The notes beneath the pieces were generated by a model, which was not told the DNA's origin, searched no databases, and worked only from the letters and a program-made list of their open reading frames with translations. Positions 44,531-55,479 of a stretch of 64,000 bases of DNA are shown in pieces. Within the stretch, counting starts at the first letter, position 1. The number at the start of each line of letters is the position of its first letter. The stretch is from contig CM069446.1 in the NCBI GenBank assembly GCA_035610835.1, positions 68,433,062-68,497,061 on the forward strand, given 5' to 3'. The translations under genes were made by a program, and so were the position numbers. The DNA comes from Ophiura sarsii. Lineage: Eukaryota; Echinodermata; Ophiuroidea; Amphilepidida; Ophiuridae.

Positions 44531-45921
44531 TTCTTCTTTCTTCTTTCTTCTTTCTGTCAGACCCATCTACAAAATGCTATTTTTTCTACAGTTTACATGC
44601 TACAATCACCAAACTTGGTCAGTAGGACCCCCTACCTGACTTACATATAGGGTCTTCAAAGTTAGGGGTCAAAGGTCACACAAAGGTCACTAGTGGTCAA
44701 AACGTGATTTTCACTTAAAACGCATTTCCAATTTAGTGAAATGACCTAGGATTTTCAAAATTGGTCCACATATTCCTTTTGACCGTACGCATATACAAAA
44801 GAACGGTTTTTAAATTTAAAAATCATTTGGGGTCACTAGGGGTCAAAATGTAAATGTTTACTCCTCGCACTGAAAAGGCTATTTTTTCGGGAGGAAATGA
44901 CCTATGATTGTCAGAATTGGTCAAAAGATTCCTTGTATCCATGTACATATAGGGTCTTCAGCGATTAAAAGTGACATGTCAGATGGGGTCACTAGGGGTC
45001 ATTGACCTAAACAAGGGTAAAATGTAAGACATGCTCCGATTTTGACCGGTCATGTTTCATTTTGTAGGCATTGATAAGACAAGAAAAAAAGTCAATCATT
45101 TTCATGGGGTCAAAGGTCAACATAGGTCACTAGGGGTCAAAAGGTCAATTTTCACTCCTCGCACTCAAAATGCTATTTTTTCTACAGTTTACATGCTACA
45201 ATCACCAGATTTGGTCAGTAGGACCCCCTACCAGACCTACATATAGGGTCTTCACAGTTAGGGGTCAAAGGTCACACAGGGGTCATAAGGGGTCAAAACG
45301 TGATTTTCACTTAAAACGCGTTTGCAATTTAGTGAAATGACCTAGGATCGTCAGAATTTGTCAACATATTCCTTTTGACCGTACGCATATATGATAGTTC
45401 GGTTTTTAAAATCAAAAAATATTTGGGGTCACTAGGGGTCAAAATGTAAATTTTCAATCCTCGCACTAAAAATGCTATTTTTTCGAGAGGAAATGACTCA
45501 TGATTATCAGAATTGATCAAAAGATTCCTTGGATCCATGTACACATAGCGTCTTAAGCGATTAAAGGTGACATGTCATATGGGGTCACTAGGGGTCATTG
45601 ACCTAAACAGGGGTAAAATGTAAGACATGCTCCGATTTTGACCGGTCTTGTTTCATTTTGTAGGCAATGATAAGACAAGAAAAAGAGTCAATCATTTTCA
45701 TGGGGTCAAAGGTCAACATAGGTCACTAGGGGGCAACAGGTCAATTTTCACTCCTAACACTCAAAATGCTATTTTTTCGGGAGGAAATGACCCATGATTG
45801 TCAGAATTGGTCAAAAGATTTCTTGGAATCATTAAAAGTGACATGTCATATGGGGTCACTAGAGGTCATTAATCCATAAAAAAATCAAGGTGTCCTGGTC
45901 TCAGACCAGATCCATGTCTAG
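44477..45921 (+). mobile_element. Family-2 HINE-like element, complete ends
   Basis: The 5' hairpin is the sixth of the stack. The 3' end has AAAAAATCAAGG (45879-45890), CTGGTC-TCA-GACCAG (45895-45909) and CTAG at 45918-45921. Confidence 0.76.
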
Positions 45922-48400
45922 TTTCTTCTTTCTTTCTTCTTTCTTTCTTCTTTCTATCAAACCCATCTACAAAATGCTATTTTTTCTACAGTTTACATGC
46001 TACAATCACCAGATTTGGTCAGTAGGACCCCCTACCTGACCTACATATAGGGTCTTCACAGTTTGGGGTCAAAGGTCACACAGGGGTCATAAGGGGTCAA
46101 AACGTAATTTTCACTTAAAACGCATTTCCAATTTAGTGAAATGACCTAGGATCGTCAAAATTGGTCCACATATTCCTTATGACCGTACGCATATACAAAA
46201 GAAATGTTTTTAAAATTAAAAATCATTTGGGGTCACTAGGGGTCAAAATGTAAATTTTTACTCCTCGCACTGAAAATGCTATTTTTTCGGGAGGAAATGA
46301 CCTATGATTGTCAGAATTGGTCAAAAGATTCCTTGTATCCATGTACACATAGGGTCTTAAGCGATTAAAGGTGACATGTCATATGGGGTCACTAGGGGTC
46401 ACTGACCTAAACAGGGGTAAAATGTAGGACATGCTCCGATTTTGACCGGTCATGTTTCATTTTGTAGGCATTGATAAGACAAGAAAAAAAGTCAATCATT
46501 TTTATGGGGTCAAAGGTCAACATAGGTCACTAGGGGTCAAAAGGTCAATTTTCAATCCTCGCACTCAAAATGCTATTTTTTCTACAGTTTACATGCTACA
46601 ATCACCAGATTTGGTCAGTAGGACCCCCTACCAGACCTTCATATAGGGTCTTCACAGTTTGGGGTCAAAGGTCACACAGGGGTCATAAGGGGTCAAAACG
46701 TGATTTTCACTTAAAACGTGTTTGCAATTTAGTGAAATGACCTAGGATCTTCAGAATTTGTCAACATATTTCTTTTGACCGTACTAATATATAATAGTTA
46801 GGTTTTTAAAATCAAAAAGTATTTGGGGTCACTAGGGGTCAAAATGTAAATTTTCAATCCTCGCACTAATAATGCTATTTTTTCGAGAGGATATGACTCA
46901 TGATTATCAGAATTGGTCAATAGATTCCTTGGATCCATGTACACATAGGATCTTAAGCGATTAAAAGTGACATGTCATATGGGGTCACTAGGGGTCATTG
47001 ACCTAAACAGGGGTAAAATGTAAGACATGCTCCGATTTTGACCGGTCATGTTTCATTTTGTAGGCATTGATAAGAAAAGAAAAAAGTCAATAATTTTCAT
47101 GGGGTCAAAGGTCAACATAGGTCACTAGGGGTCAAAAGGTCAATTTTCACTCCTCGCACTCAAAATGCTATTTTTCTACAGTTTACATGCTACAATCAAC
47201 AGATTTGGTCAGTAGGACCCCCTACCTGACTTACATATAGGGTCTTCACAGTTTGGGGTCAAAGGTTACACAGGGGTCATAAGGGGTCAAAACGTGATTT
47301 TCACTTAAAACGCGCTTGCAATTTATTGAAATGACCTAGGATCTTCAGAATTTGTCAACATATTCCTTTTGGCCGTACTAATATACAATAGTTCGGTTTT
47401 TAAAATCAAAAAGTATTTGGGGTCACTAGGGGTCAAAATGTAAATTTTCAATCCTGGCACTAAAAATGCTATTTTTTCAAGAGGATATGACTCATGATTA
47501 TCAGAATAGGTCAAAAGATTCTTTGGATCCATGTACACATAGGGTCTTAAGCGATTAAAAGTGACATGTCATATGGGGTCACTAGGGGTCATTGACCTAA
47601 ACAGGGGTAAAATGTAAGACATGCTCCGATTTTGACCGGTCATTTTCATTTTGTAGGCATTGATAAGAAAAGAAAAAAAGTCAATCATTTTCATGGGGTC
47701 AAAGGTCAACATAGGTCACTAGGGGTCAAAAGGTCAATTTTCACTCCTCGCAGTCAAAATGCTATTTTTTCTACAGTTTACATGCTACAATCAACAGATT
47801 TGGTCAGTAGGATCCCCTACCTGACTTACATATAGGGTCTTCACAGTTTGGGGTCAAAGGTCACACAGGGGTCATAAGGGGTCAAAACGTGATTTTAACT
47901 TAAAACGCGTTTGCAATTTAGTGAAATGACCTAGGATCGTCAGAATTTGTCAACATATTTATTTTGACCGTACGCATATATTATAGTTAGGTTTTTAAAA
48001 TCAAAAAAGATTGGGGTCACTAGGGGTCAAAATGTAAATTTTCAATCCTCGCACTAAAAATGCTATTTTTCGAGAGGATATGAAAAAAGTCAATCATAAA
48101 TGTGGGTCAAAGGTCAAGAAAGGTTACTAGGGGTCAATATGTAAATTTTCACTCCATTCACTCAAAATGCTACTTGTCTGAGAGGAACGATTGTCAGAAT
48201 TTGTCAAAAGATTCCTCGGATCTATGTTCATATAGGTTGCTCCGCGACTAAAAGTGACATGTCACAAAGGTTCATTGACTTACAGGTGTAAAATTGAAGA
48301 CACGCTCTGATTTTGGCCGGATTTGTTTTATCTTGTGCGCAATGATAAGCCAAGAAAAAAGTCATCTATGACCTTGGGGTCAAAAATCAAAGACTATTTT
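45922..48400 (+). mobile_element. 5' part of a second composite HINE element
   Basis: TTTC tract start without hairpin, several family-2 modules, then increasingly degenerate modules after 48061. No 3' end is seen here. The next candidate end is at 54657-54732, after the second non-array block. Confidence 0.6.
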
Positions 48401-49282
48401 AATCAAAACCATTTTTAAATGGTTTTGAAATACATTTTTAGTCCGATAGAGCATATGATATAACATATAACATTGTTTGTCTGGTTAGGGTTAGTGTATT
48501 TCACGGATTTTTCAGCAGCATCAATAATTTTAAAACTCAGAATTACACTTGACTTTCTTTAAAAATATCAATTTGTCACGGTGAAACTAGTAAAGATGTG
48601 CTTACTAGAGGTGATTTTCGTTTTAGTATAATGTGCCGTATGATGATGATGATTCATTACATCGATGATGATTCATTACGCCCGAATTATTTTGGGCGTT
48701 CTGTGCACAAATGGGCGTTCTGTGCACAAATCTGAGGTTCGGCCTTCATCAATTCGATACCTCCTAAAGTTTAAAAAATCGGTTCTATACCGCCTGGTCA
48801 TAAATGTTTATATAGCGCGCCTATCCCTAATAAATTCAGTAAGCATGGTAAGTAAACAAAATTACTCTGCAGCTATATTCTACGACGCGTTCGAGATCGA
48901 GTGCATAAAATCATCAACGTTTGTTCGATTTTTACTTTCAATATTGATGAGGTAGGCAACGTCGTAGTAATGTAAGATGAATTACATTTCACGATGTATG
49001 ATGTATATCGCGTCGTGATAACAGAAATCAGAATATTATTACTAATACAATTGCTGCCATAACCGTACGTATGACGGTCTACGCTACAGAAGAAGAAAAA
49101 AGTTGGTGTGTACATGTATATTGACCCGATTATCACGTTGTCAGGGACACTGTAGAAGTGATTTTCTGAGGATTTTAACGGAAGATCTTTTGTTGAAACC
49201 GGCCGAGTAACGGTAGACAAGAAATAATACGTATAAATACGTGTTTACTGTTTATACTAATAGTGCATTGTTTTCGTCTTGT
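48401..49282. other. Start of second non-array block, no gene seen
   Basis: A small palindrome (AAAACCATTT/AAATGGTTTT) at about 48406-48428 marks the junction with array sequence. Minor direct repeats (GATGATTCATTACG; GGGCGTTCTGTGCACAAAT) lie at 48640-48735. Open frames are short and show no recognisable domain. Confidence 0.5.
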
Positions 49283-49633
49283 GCAGGGCTGTCAACTCTC
49301 CCGCATTAGGCGGGAGTCTCCCGCATAGACACTCTTTCTCCTATCTCCCGCACTCCCGCATAGCATATAAAATCTCCCGCATCAACAAAATTACCTCAAT
49401 TAAAGTGTGTATCAACACCTTTATACTAGCTTCCGTCGTTACATTTGCGATTTCGACCATGCAATTTTCGTGCGGATTTGAGGAAAACATCATCCCCCCC
49501 CCCCCCCCCCCCCCTACCCCCGACTTATCAGGATTTTAGCTGCTGACGGGGAAAAAATTGTGCATGTTTTACGATTATTTTTTGGAGTATGTATCTCTCC
49601 CTCCCAGCAAATCCCAAAAGTTGACAGCCCTGC
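49283..49633. mobile_element. hAT-like MITE
   Basis: Inverted ends of 15 bp, GCAGGGCTGTCAACT (49283-49297) and its complement (49619-49633). CAGGG...CCCTG ends are common in hAT elements. CTTGTG borders both sides, a possible target duplication shorter than the usual 8 bp. The interior has CTCCCGCA repeats and a long C-run, and no transposase. Confidence 0.6.
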
Positions 49634-50339
49634 TTGTGTGTCTTGGATCATGTCCGGTTTACAAATTCATGCTGTTGTAGTAAATTCATTATTGTCACAC
49701 TGAGTCAAAACCACCCCTGGCTGCACCGTTCAATAGAGCAGTCGAGAGCCCTCTATGTTCATTGTTCATTGCTAGCTCAGTGTTTCAACACACATAAGTA
49801 TATTGTTTCAATTGATCACACATACAATTTATACTACAAATCATTCGTATCCAGCCAGCAAATTATGATTGATATAATGATTACTATGATTATTTCTAAT
49901 CTATTAAAGTGTATGTAAACCTTCAATCTTACATTTCTACTTGATTATTAATGATTGATACAAATAAGTGTCTAGAAATACTTCTCATGTTTTGGTGTGG
50001 ACAGAATTCAGAAGACTTGCTGAACGCACCAGGTTGATAAATAAAACCGAGATGATTATTATGATGATTATAAATTGAGATTGACTACTAGCTGTTGATG
50101 ATTTCGAGGTCAAGGTTTGTCTTACAACAGGTCGTCTTCTATCGGCGACCCGAACAAGTTAATATCACACTGGTAATGAATATTCAGTAGGCTTATAGTT
50201 TTTAGCCGGATCAGTATAGTGCTGGGCGCCATTGTGAAAATCAAAACTAGAATCCCACCGAGAGTGCCGGACACGATTTGTTTTTCTAGATTTGAGAACT
50301 GAAATAAATCACCGACGATGGCAGAAGCATTGGCATACC
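49634..50339. other. Unassigned stretch
   Basis: No convincing gene. A 78-codon reverse frame (50122-50358) begins with TTG and includes one hydrophobic segment (GGILVLIFT). It could be an exon remnant, but no family is recognised. Confidence 0.35.
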
Positions 50340-50822
50340 CAACAATGGACTGGGACAAACACCAAGCATATCATTCAGAAATGTATCTCGTTTTTCGGCA
50401 CTCATTGTAAATTGTATAAGAAATTATGTAGTATTTTATGAGTAATATTTTCGTTAACTAATATGCTAATATACACCGATACATACTTCTGTGTGTCTCT
50501 TATAGGGAGACTCACGCCCGATTTTTCAATTATTAAAAATACTTGGCCCTTTATTTTAAAGTGTATTATTGCTAAATGTATATTTCTTGTTTATATTATA
50601 CATGTTAGCCCATTGATTTAGTGCAGTTACATTTTATACGCAGTCAGATCCATGCCCGATTTGTCAATAAATATAAATAGGAATTACATTATTGTGGTTC
50701 CTATATAACACTTTTTTAACAAAAAAATGTTATAATTATAATATTAATCATGTTAATCATCTTATTTCTATATACATAATTGTGGTTATCAAAAAAACCG
50801 CAACACTTACCCCATTAAAGGA

Positions 50823-50945
50823 TCCATGCCAAAAAACCATACCAATGTTAATACTGTGACAAAAGTTTCTCTCATAAGACTAGTCTTGGAAAGAAACGGG
50901 CAAACCGTATCCTCGGTTTTAAACAGTAAACTGTCTCCTGGGAGT
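50823..50945 (+). pseudogene. C2H2 zinc-finger fossil
   Basis: The frame reads KPYQC, stop, YCDKSFSHKTSLGK, as at 15003. The copies share the same TAA, so the stop predates the duplications. Confidence 0.6.
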
Positions 50946-51429
50946 TCCCAACACTTTTGCGAGGGATGGAGGCTATTTTTTTCTAAAAGCTCCATAGAAT
51001 TGAAATAAATCCTCAAACCTTACTAGCCAAGAATGGTCATGATTTGAGGTTTTAACCTTATATCAACCATAACACCCTTTTTTCCAAATTTATCCTGTAT
51101 GAGGACACTTTGTGAATAGGCTTGTTGCCATTTAAATTTAAAACGTCCATAAAAATGAAACATGATTTTTTTTCTTCTTCTTCTTAGGAACCGTTCATTA
51201 TTTCTCCAGGTTGGGTGGGGGGGGGGGGGGCACGAAACAGGGGTGGGTCATAACTATTTAAAGAAATCAAAAGGGGGTTAATACATTTCTTTAGGAAATT
51301 AAAGGGGGATTATAACTTTTTTTGGTAAATATTTCAAACCATAATTGTTTTTTGATCAATTTTATTATACGCCCTGGTCCCCTTAAAGATAAACTTCTGA
51401 AAACTGACAATTCAGCAATGTGTTACCCT

Positions 51430-51565
51430 TATTGTAATAAGAGTTTCTCTCATTCAAATCATGACATGAGTGGAGAGAATCCATACCAATAAACAGTACC
51501 AAGGTCCATACTGTGATCTCCATAACCACACCGTACCAATGTATCAATATGTTCATACTAGATCA
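51430..51565 (+). pseudogene. Zinc-finger remnant with SGENPYQ linker
   Basis: Gives NKSFSHSNHDMSGENPYQ and then a stop. The C-terminal half of a C2H2 finger and a GEKPYQ-like linker are recognisable. A near-identical copy lies at 53037-53175. Confidence 0.5.
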
Positions 51566-52037
51566 ACAATGGACTGGGACAAACACCAAGCATATCATTC
51601 AGAAATGTAATCTCGTTTTTCGGCACTCATTGTAAATTGTATAAGAAATTATGTAGTATTTTATGAGTAATATTTTCGTTAACTAATATACACCGATACA
51701 TACTTCTGTGTGTCTCTTATAGGGAGACCCACGCCCGATTTTTCAATTATTAAAACTACTTGGCCCTTTATTTTAAAGTGTATTATTGCTAAATGTATAT
51801 TTCTTGTTTATATTATACATGTTAGCCCATTGATTTAGTGCAGTTACATTTTATACGCAGTCAGATCCATGCCCGATTTGTCAATAAATATAAATAGGAA
51901 TTACATTATTGTGGTTCCTATATACTACTTTTTTAACAAAAATGTTGTAATTATAATATTAATCATGTTAATCATCTTATTTCTATATACATAATTGTGG
52001 TTATCAAAAACGCAACACTTTCCCCATTAAAGGATCC

Positions 52038-52550
52038 ATGCCAAAAAACCATACCAATGTTAATACTGTGACAAAAGTTTTTCTCATAAGACTAGTCTTG
52101 GAAAGAAACGTGCAAACCGTATCCTCGGTTTTAAACAGTAGACGATCTCATCACAATGTTTTAGGGTTGGTTTCATATATATATATATACGCAATTACAG
52201 CTTTCCTACTGGGGAAAGCTGTGTGTACCCCCAGCTTTACTGGGGAAAGCTGTGTGTATGAATCAAATTGCATTTATACACACACCCAAGCTGGGGAAAG
52301 CTGTGATATGGAAATGACCCCTTACTGTATCAAGAGTTTCTCTCATTCAAGTCATGAAATGGTAGAAAGGATCCATACCAACAGACCATAGGCCTACCAG
52401 TCTCCACAGACCATACCAGTGTTCATACTGTGGCAATAGTTTCTCAAGTCGTACAATACTGTGACAACAGTTCTCCAATTTGTATCGTAAGACCAGTCTT
52501 GGAAAGAATCCATACCAACAAGAAACCATACCAATGTTTACACCCGTCCT
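52038..52550 (+). pseudogene. Cluster of C2H2 zinc-finger remnants
   Basis: Four remnants in different frames: the KPYQC-stop-YCDKSFS copy (52040-52110), CIKSFSHSSHEMVERIHTNRP (52325-52390), RPYQCSYCGNSFSS (about 52407-52455) and ERIHTNKKPYQC (about 52503-52538). HTNKKPYQC is a diverged TGEKPYxC linker, the hallmark of tandem Krueppel-type fingers. Frameshifts and stops rule out a working protein. Confidence 0.62.
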
Positions 52551-53036
52551 TTGCTATAGAGTGTGATTCATGAAGGATTTGTCGAGCTAAATCCTTGTTA
52601 AGGGTCCCTCATTTTCTCCTCTTTGAGAATCCGAGTTAAGGTATTTTTTGATAGTGCATCCTCACGGATGATTACAGCTTTATACATGAGTGCGCCCCAG
52701 GTGCTTTGCTCATATGAATTCTGTTACAATTTACAAGCGCTACCCGATTCGCACTAGAAAGTTGTGACTTTTGCCAGAAATACTATGCATTGCAGATTAT
52801 AAACTACTCTACCAATGTGAATATGACCTTTTTTAAATTGCAGATAAAGACAATTCCACCAGTGTTACAAAGAAAACTCCACATCAGCATCAATCCCAGC
52901 TACCACTCGGTTGTAAATGAGAAAAATAAAGCTTCATCTTGTTCAACCAATGGTGTGTACTGTACATTATACTACATTGACTGTTTTCGGGGTGTTTGTA
53001 AAATGATTTGAAAGTACTCCGGTTTCTAAATTAATG

Positions 53037-53176
53037 TTCTTACTGTAATAAGAGTTTCTCTCATTCAAATCATGACATGAGTGGGGAGAATCCATACCAA
53101 TAAACAGTACCAAGGTCCATACTGTGATCTTCATAACCATACCGTACCAATGTATCAATATGTTCATACTAGATCT
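53037..53176 (+). pseudogene. Zinc-finger remnant, copy of 51430-51565
   Basis: Reads YCNKSFSHSNHDMSGENPYQ-stop. Differs from the upstream copy by only a few bases. Confidence 0.5.
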
Positions 53177-53925
53177 ATATTGTGTGCAACTTGAATTGAC
53201 AAATAATATCAATACATTTATTATCTCAATAAATATTTCGGTTTAGTTTGTATCTATCTTACTTTTTTCATCCATTGTCATTCTAAGCCAGGCTTCAGCA
53301 TTTATCCATAGATATTGTGCAGGAATTTTGGATTAAGCCATCTTTGAAGGTATTACGAAACTTAGGATGTTTAACAAAGTCAACCCGCCTGTGCATCGTT
53401 ACTCAGGTTCACCTGGTTACTGACGGATTCTCTAGTTAAAACCCCAAAACCCACTGTAAAAGTATACATTGGATGTTTTGGGCTCTTGTTTTGGGCGCAC
53501 TGGCGAAATCTCAAGAACCAATGAGGCCAAGCGTTTAAAAGTTTTATTTACTTCGTTTTTCTGATTAATTTGTAACTGTAGTTTGTAATTATTGTGAGAG
53601 ATCCAATGTTTCGATCCTAGAAGAATAACTGTATTACTTTAATTATAAATGACCTCACCATGACTGAATGTAAAATATGTGCATGGACGATTACGGAACA
53701 GATTTATGTTTAGTATGACTTTTTGAGCCAGTCGGTGACTTTACTTCATCTATAATATTGAATTGACCCTACTTTATCTTGAGGAAATGAGAGAAAGAGT
53801 TGGCTTGATGTAACTTGACCCAAGTTTTGAAAATCTGTAGTGTATAATTATTGGTCTTTTTCCAAAATCTACCAGACTTGACTTGATTCTCTTTGAATAA
53901 GTTCATCTGGATTGTTTGTAGGCAT
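53177..53925 (+). repeat. Block C copy 2, first part
   Basis: No gene seen. From about 53787 it matches 18078-18210 in order (GAGAAAGAGTTGG, TGACCCAAGTTTTGA, ATAATTATTGG). Interrupted by a foldback element at 53926, with block C resuming at about 54238. Confidence 0.5.
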
Positions 53926-54237
53926 AATATTGAAATTTCTTTGTGTACAAATCCAAAAGAAGTGAAGGATGTTACTCACTGTTTAATGACGTTTCACTAC
54001 CACGCTGGTAGCTTCATCAGACTGGCAACTCTGACTTCTGCTCACTGGGTTTTTATAGTGACTGATACTCCTTCTGTCTACGCCCTCTACGACGGGTATC
54101 AGTCACTATGAAACCCAGTGAGCAGAAGTAAGAGTTGCCAGTCTGATGAAGCTACCAGCGTGGTAGTGAAACGTCATTAAACAGTGAGTAACATCCTTCA
54201 CTTCTTTTGGATTTGTACACAAAGAAATTTCAATATT
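53926..54237. mobile_element. Foldback element: 142-bp near-perfect inverted repeat
   Basis: The left arm 53926-54068 and right arm 54096-54237 are reverse complements with very few mismatches around a 27-nt spacer. The right arm contains CTGATGA (54143-54149), a 6-bp stem-loop (GCTACC/GGTAGT) and GAAACGTC (54168-54175), resembling the hammerhead-like 3' sequence found in Penelope-type retroelements. No coding content. Confidence 0.75.
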
Positions 54238-54656
54238 TTGACTTGATTCTGATGCTAAGTTAAGCTGGACTGTCAAAAGTTATACCTGACTGTTCTTAAT
54301 GACCTCACCTTGACTTGATGTAATATTTTTACATGAAGGAAGCTTTTCGGCGTTTTTACTTCATGTGCATTTATGGGATTGACTTGACTTAGTCTTGAAA
54401 GATAATGCAGAAAGATTTTTTATTGATTCAAGTGACACTTATCTCTCATACCTTCTTGATGATACCTTTTTGGAAAACCTTTCTTGGAATACACCCTGCG
54501 TAACAGGTGTGCCTTTATGAATACCTCCTGCGTAAACTAACAGGAGTGCCTTTACGGAATTCTAGCTCAGGGGTGGGGGTACGCAGCTGATCCACATAAC
54601 ATTATGTATGAAACCAAACAATAAATAGAGGAACCTACTAATACGGAATACGAACT
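54238..54656. other. Block C remainder and unassigned DNA
   Basis: ACTTGATTCTGATGCTAAGT and AAGCTGGACTG match the end of block C copy 1 (about 18170-18210). Nothing else recognised; CTGCGTAA-type short repeats near 54495-54550. Confidence 0.4.
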
Positions 54657-54732
54657 CATTGGGGTCACTAGGGGTCATTGACCTATTGTCCGATTTGAAT
54701 TAAAGAAGCCAATAAGCACAATTCATGTCTAG
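54657..54732 (+). mobile_element. Decayed HINE 3' end
   Basis: GGGGTCACTAGGGGTCATTG is followed by TTCATGTCTAG, with CTAG at 54729-54732. The spacing to CTAG is preserved but no stable 3' hairpin remains. It closes the second non-array block as 27541-27781 closes the first. Confidence 0.55.
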
Positions 54733-54997
54733 TATACTACCGTGTTAGCTTTTTGGTATCATAGGTTTATTAAATTATTGAAGAGTTCATGCCTGTTTAA
54801 ACAAAATTGGGATATTCATGAGATTTATAACAATATTTCAGCAATTTCAATCTCTTTCTTTGATTTTTTTAAAGTTTGTTTCATTTTTGATAGTTTGATA
54901 TTTTACTTTGATCTTCATACAATGACGTTGACACTTTGATAGTGATACCTGGTTTTTGATATTTTGATTTGATACTTTGATATTGATAGTATCATAC

Positions 54998-55385
54998 TTT
55001 GTAAGAACCGAATATGGCTTAAAAACTCAAAGTATCCTATCCCAATACTGTGTAAGAAAAAACAAATAATATGGTGAAACTCAAAGTATCCTAGCCCAAT
55101 ACTTTGTAAGAAACAAATATGGCGAAACTCAAAGTATCCTTGCCCAATACTTTGTAAGAAACAAATATGGCGAAACTCAAAGTATCCTTGCCCAATACTT
55201 TGTAAGAAACAAATATGGCGAAACTCAAAGTATCCTTGCCCAATACTTTGTAAGAAAAAAATATGGCGAAACTCAAAGTATCCTTGCCAAATACTTTGTA
55301 AGCATACAAGAACGATAATGGCAACCCAAGGTATCCTAGCCAAATACTTTGTACGAATATAAGAACGATGATGGCTATAAAACAA
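54998..55385. repeat. 48-bp minisatellite
   Basis: About seven copies of a 48-bp unit; TCAAAGTATC recurs at 55081, 55129, 55177 and onwards, with TACTTTGTAAGAA. The outer copies are degenerate. The unit is a multiple of 3, so a reverse frame stays open across it; that is an artefact. Confidence 0.85.
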
Positions 55386-55479
55386 GCTAAAAAATGACGA
55401 TTATATTTACGAAAAACAACGAATATTACGAAAACAATTGCCGTTATTTGTTATTTTGATACTTCAACAAACGATATTA

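Larger units (their letters stand above)
27782..48400 (+). repeat. Tandem array B of HINE-like elements
   Basis: The same array type as at 1-12238, same orientation, but it mixes two terminus families. Family 1 uses ATATTAGTCG arms and GTGATC or GCGATC hairpins. Family 2 uses CCTTGATTTTTT arms and the CTGGTC-TCA-GACCAG hairpin. Family 2 bodies carry extra modules (TTTTCTACAGTTTACATGCT; GCGATTAAAAGTGACATGTC). The array fades into degenerate modules near 48061-48400. Confidence 0.8.
50340..51565 (+). repeat. Large tandem duplication, unit 1
   Basis: Begins AACAATGGACTGGGACAAAC and ends GTTCATACTAGATC. Contains block A, a zinc-finger fossil and G-rich runs. Unit 2 starts immediately with the same first bases. 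Confidence 0.7.
51566..53176 (+). repeat. Large tandem duplication, unit 2
   Basis: Starts and ends with the same boundary sequences as unit 1 but is about 385 bp longer. It retains extra zinc-finger remnants, GGGGAAAGCTGTG repeats (52205-52300), an AT dinucleotide run (52175-52188) and an exon-like stretch after TTGCAG near 52844. Confidence 0.7.

Noticed and set aside
48873..49220. 115-codon reverse frame
   Set aside because: No recognisable domain, composition like the surrounding non-coding DNA.
50122..50358. 78-codon reverse frame with a hydrophobic segment
   Set aside because: TTG start and no recognised family; noted as a possible exon remnant only.
55017..55385. CRISPR-like regular repeat
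   Set aside because: There are no distinct spacers and the context is animal DNA; it is a minisatellite.
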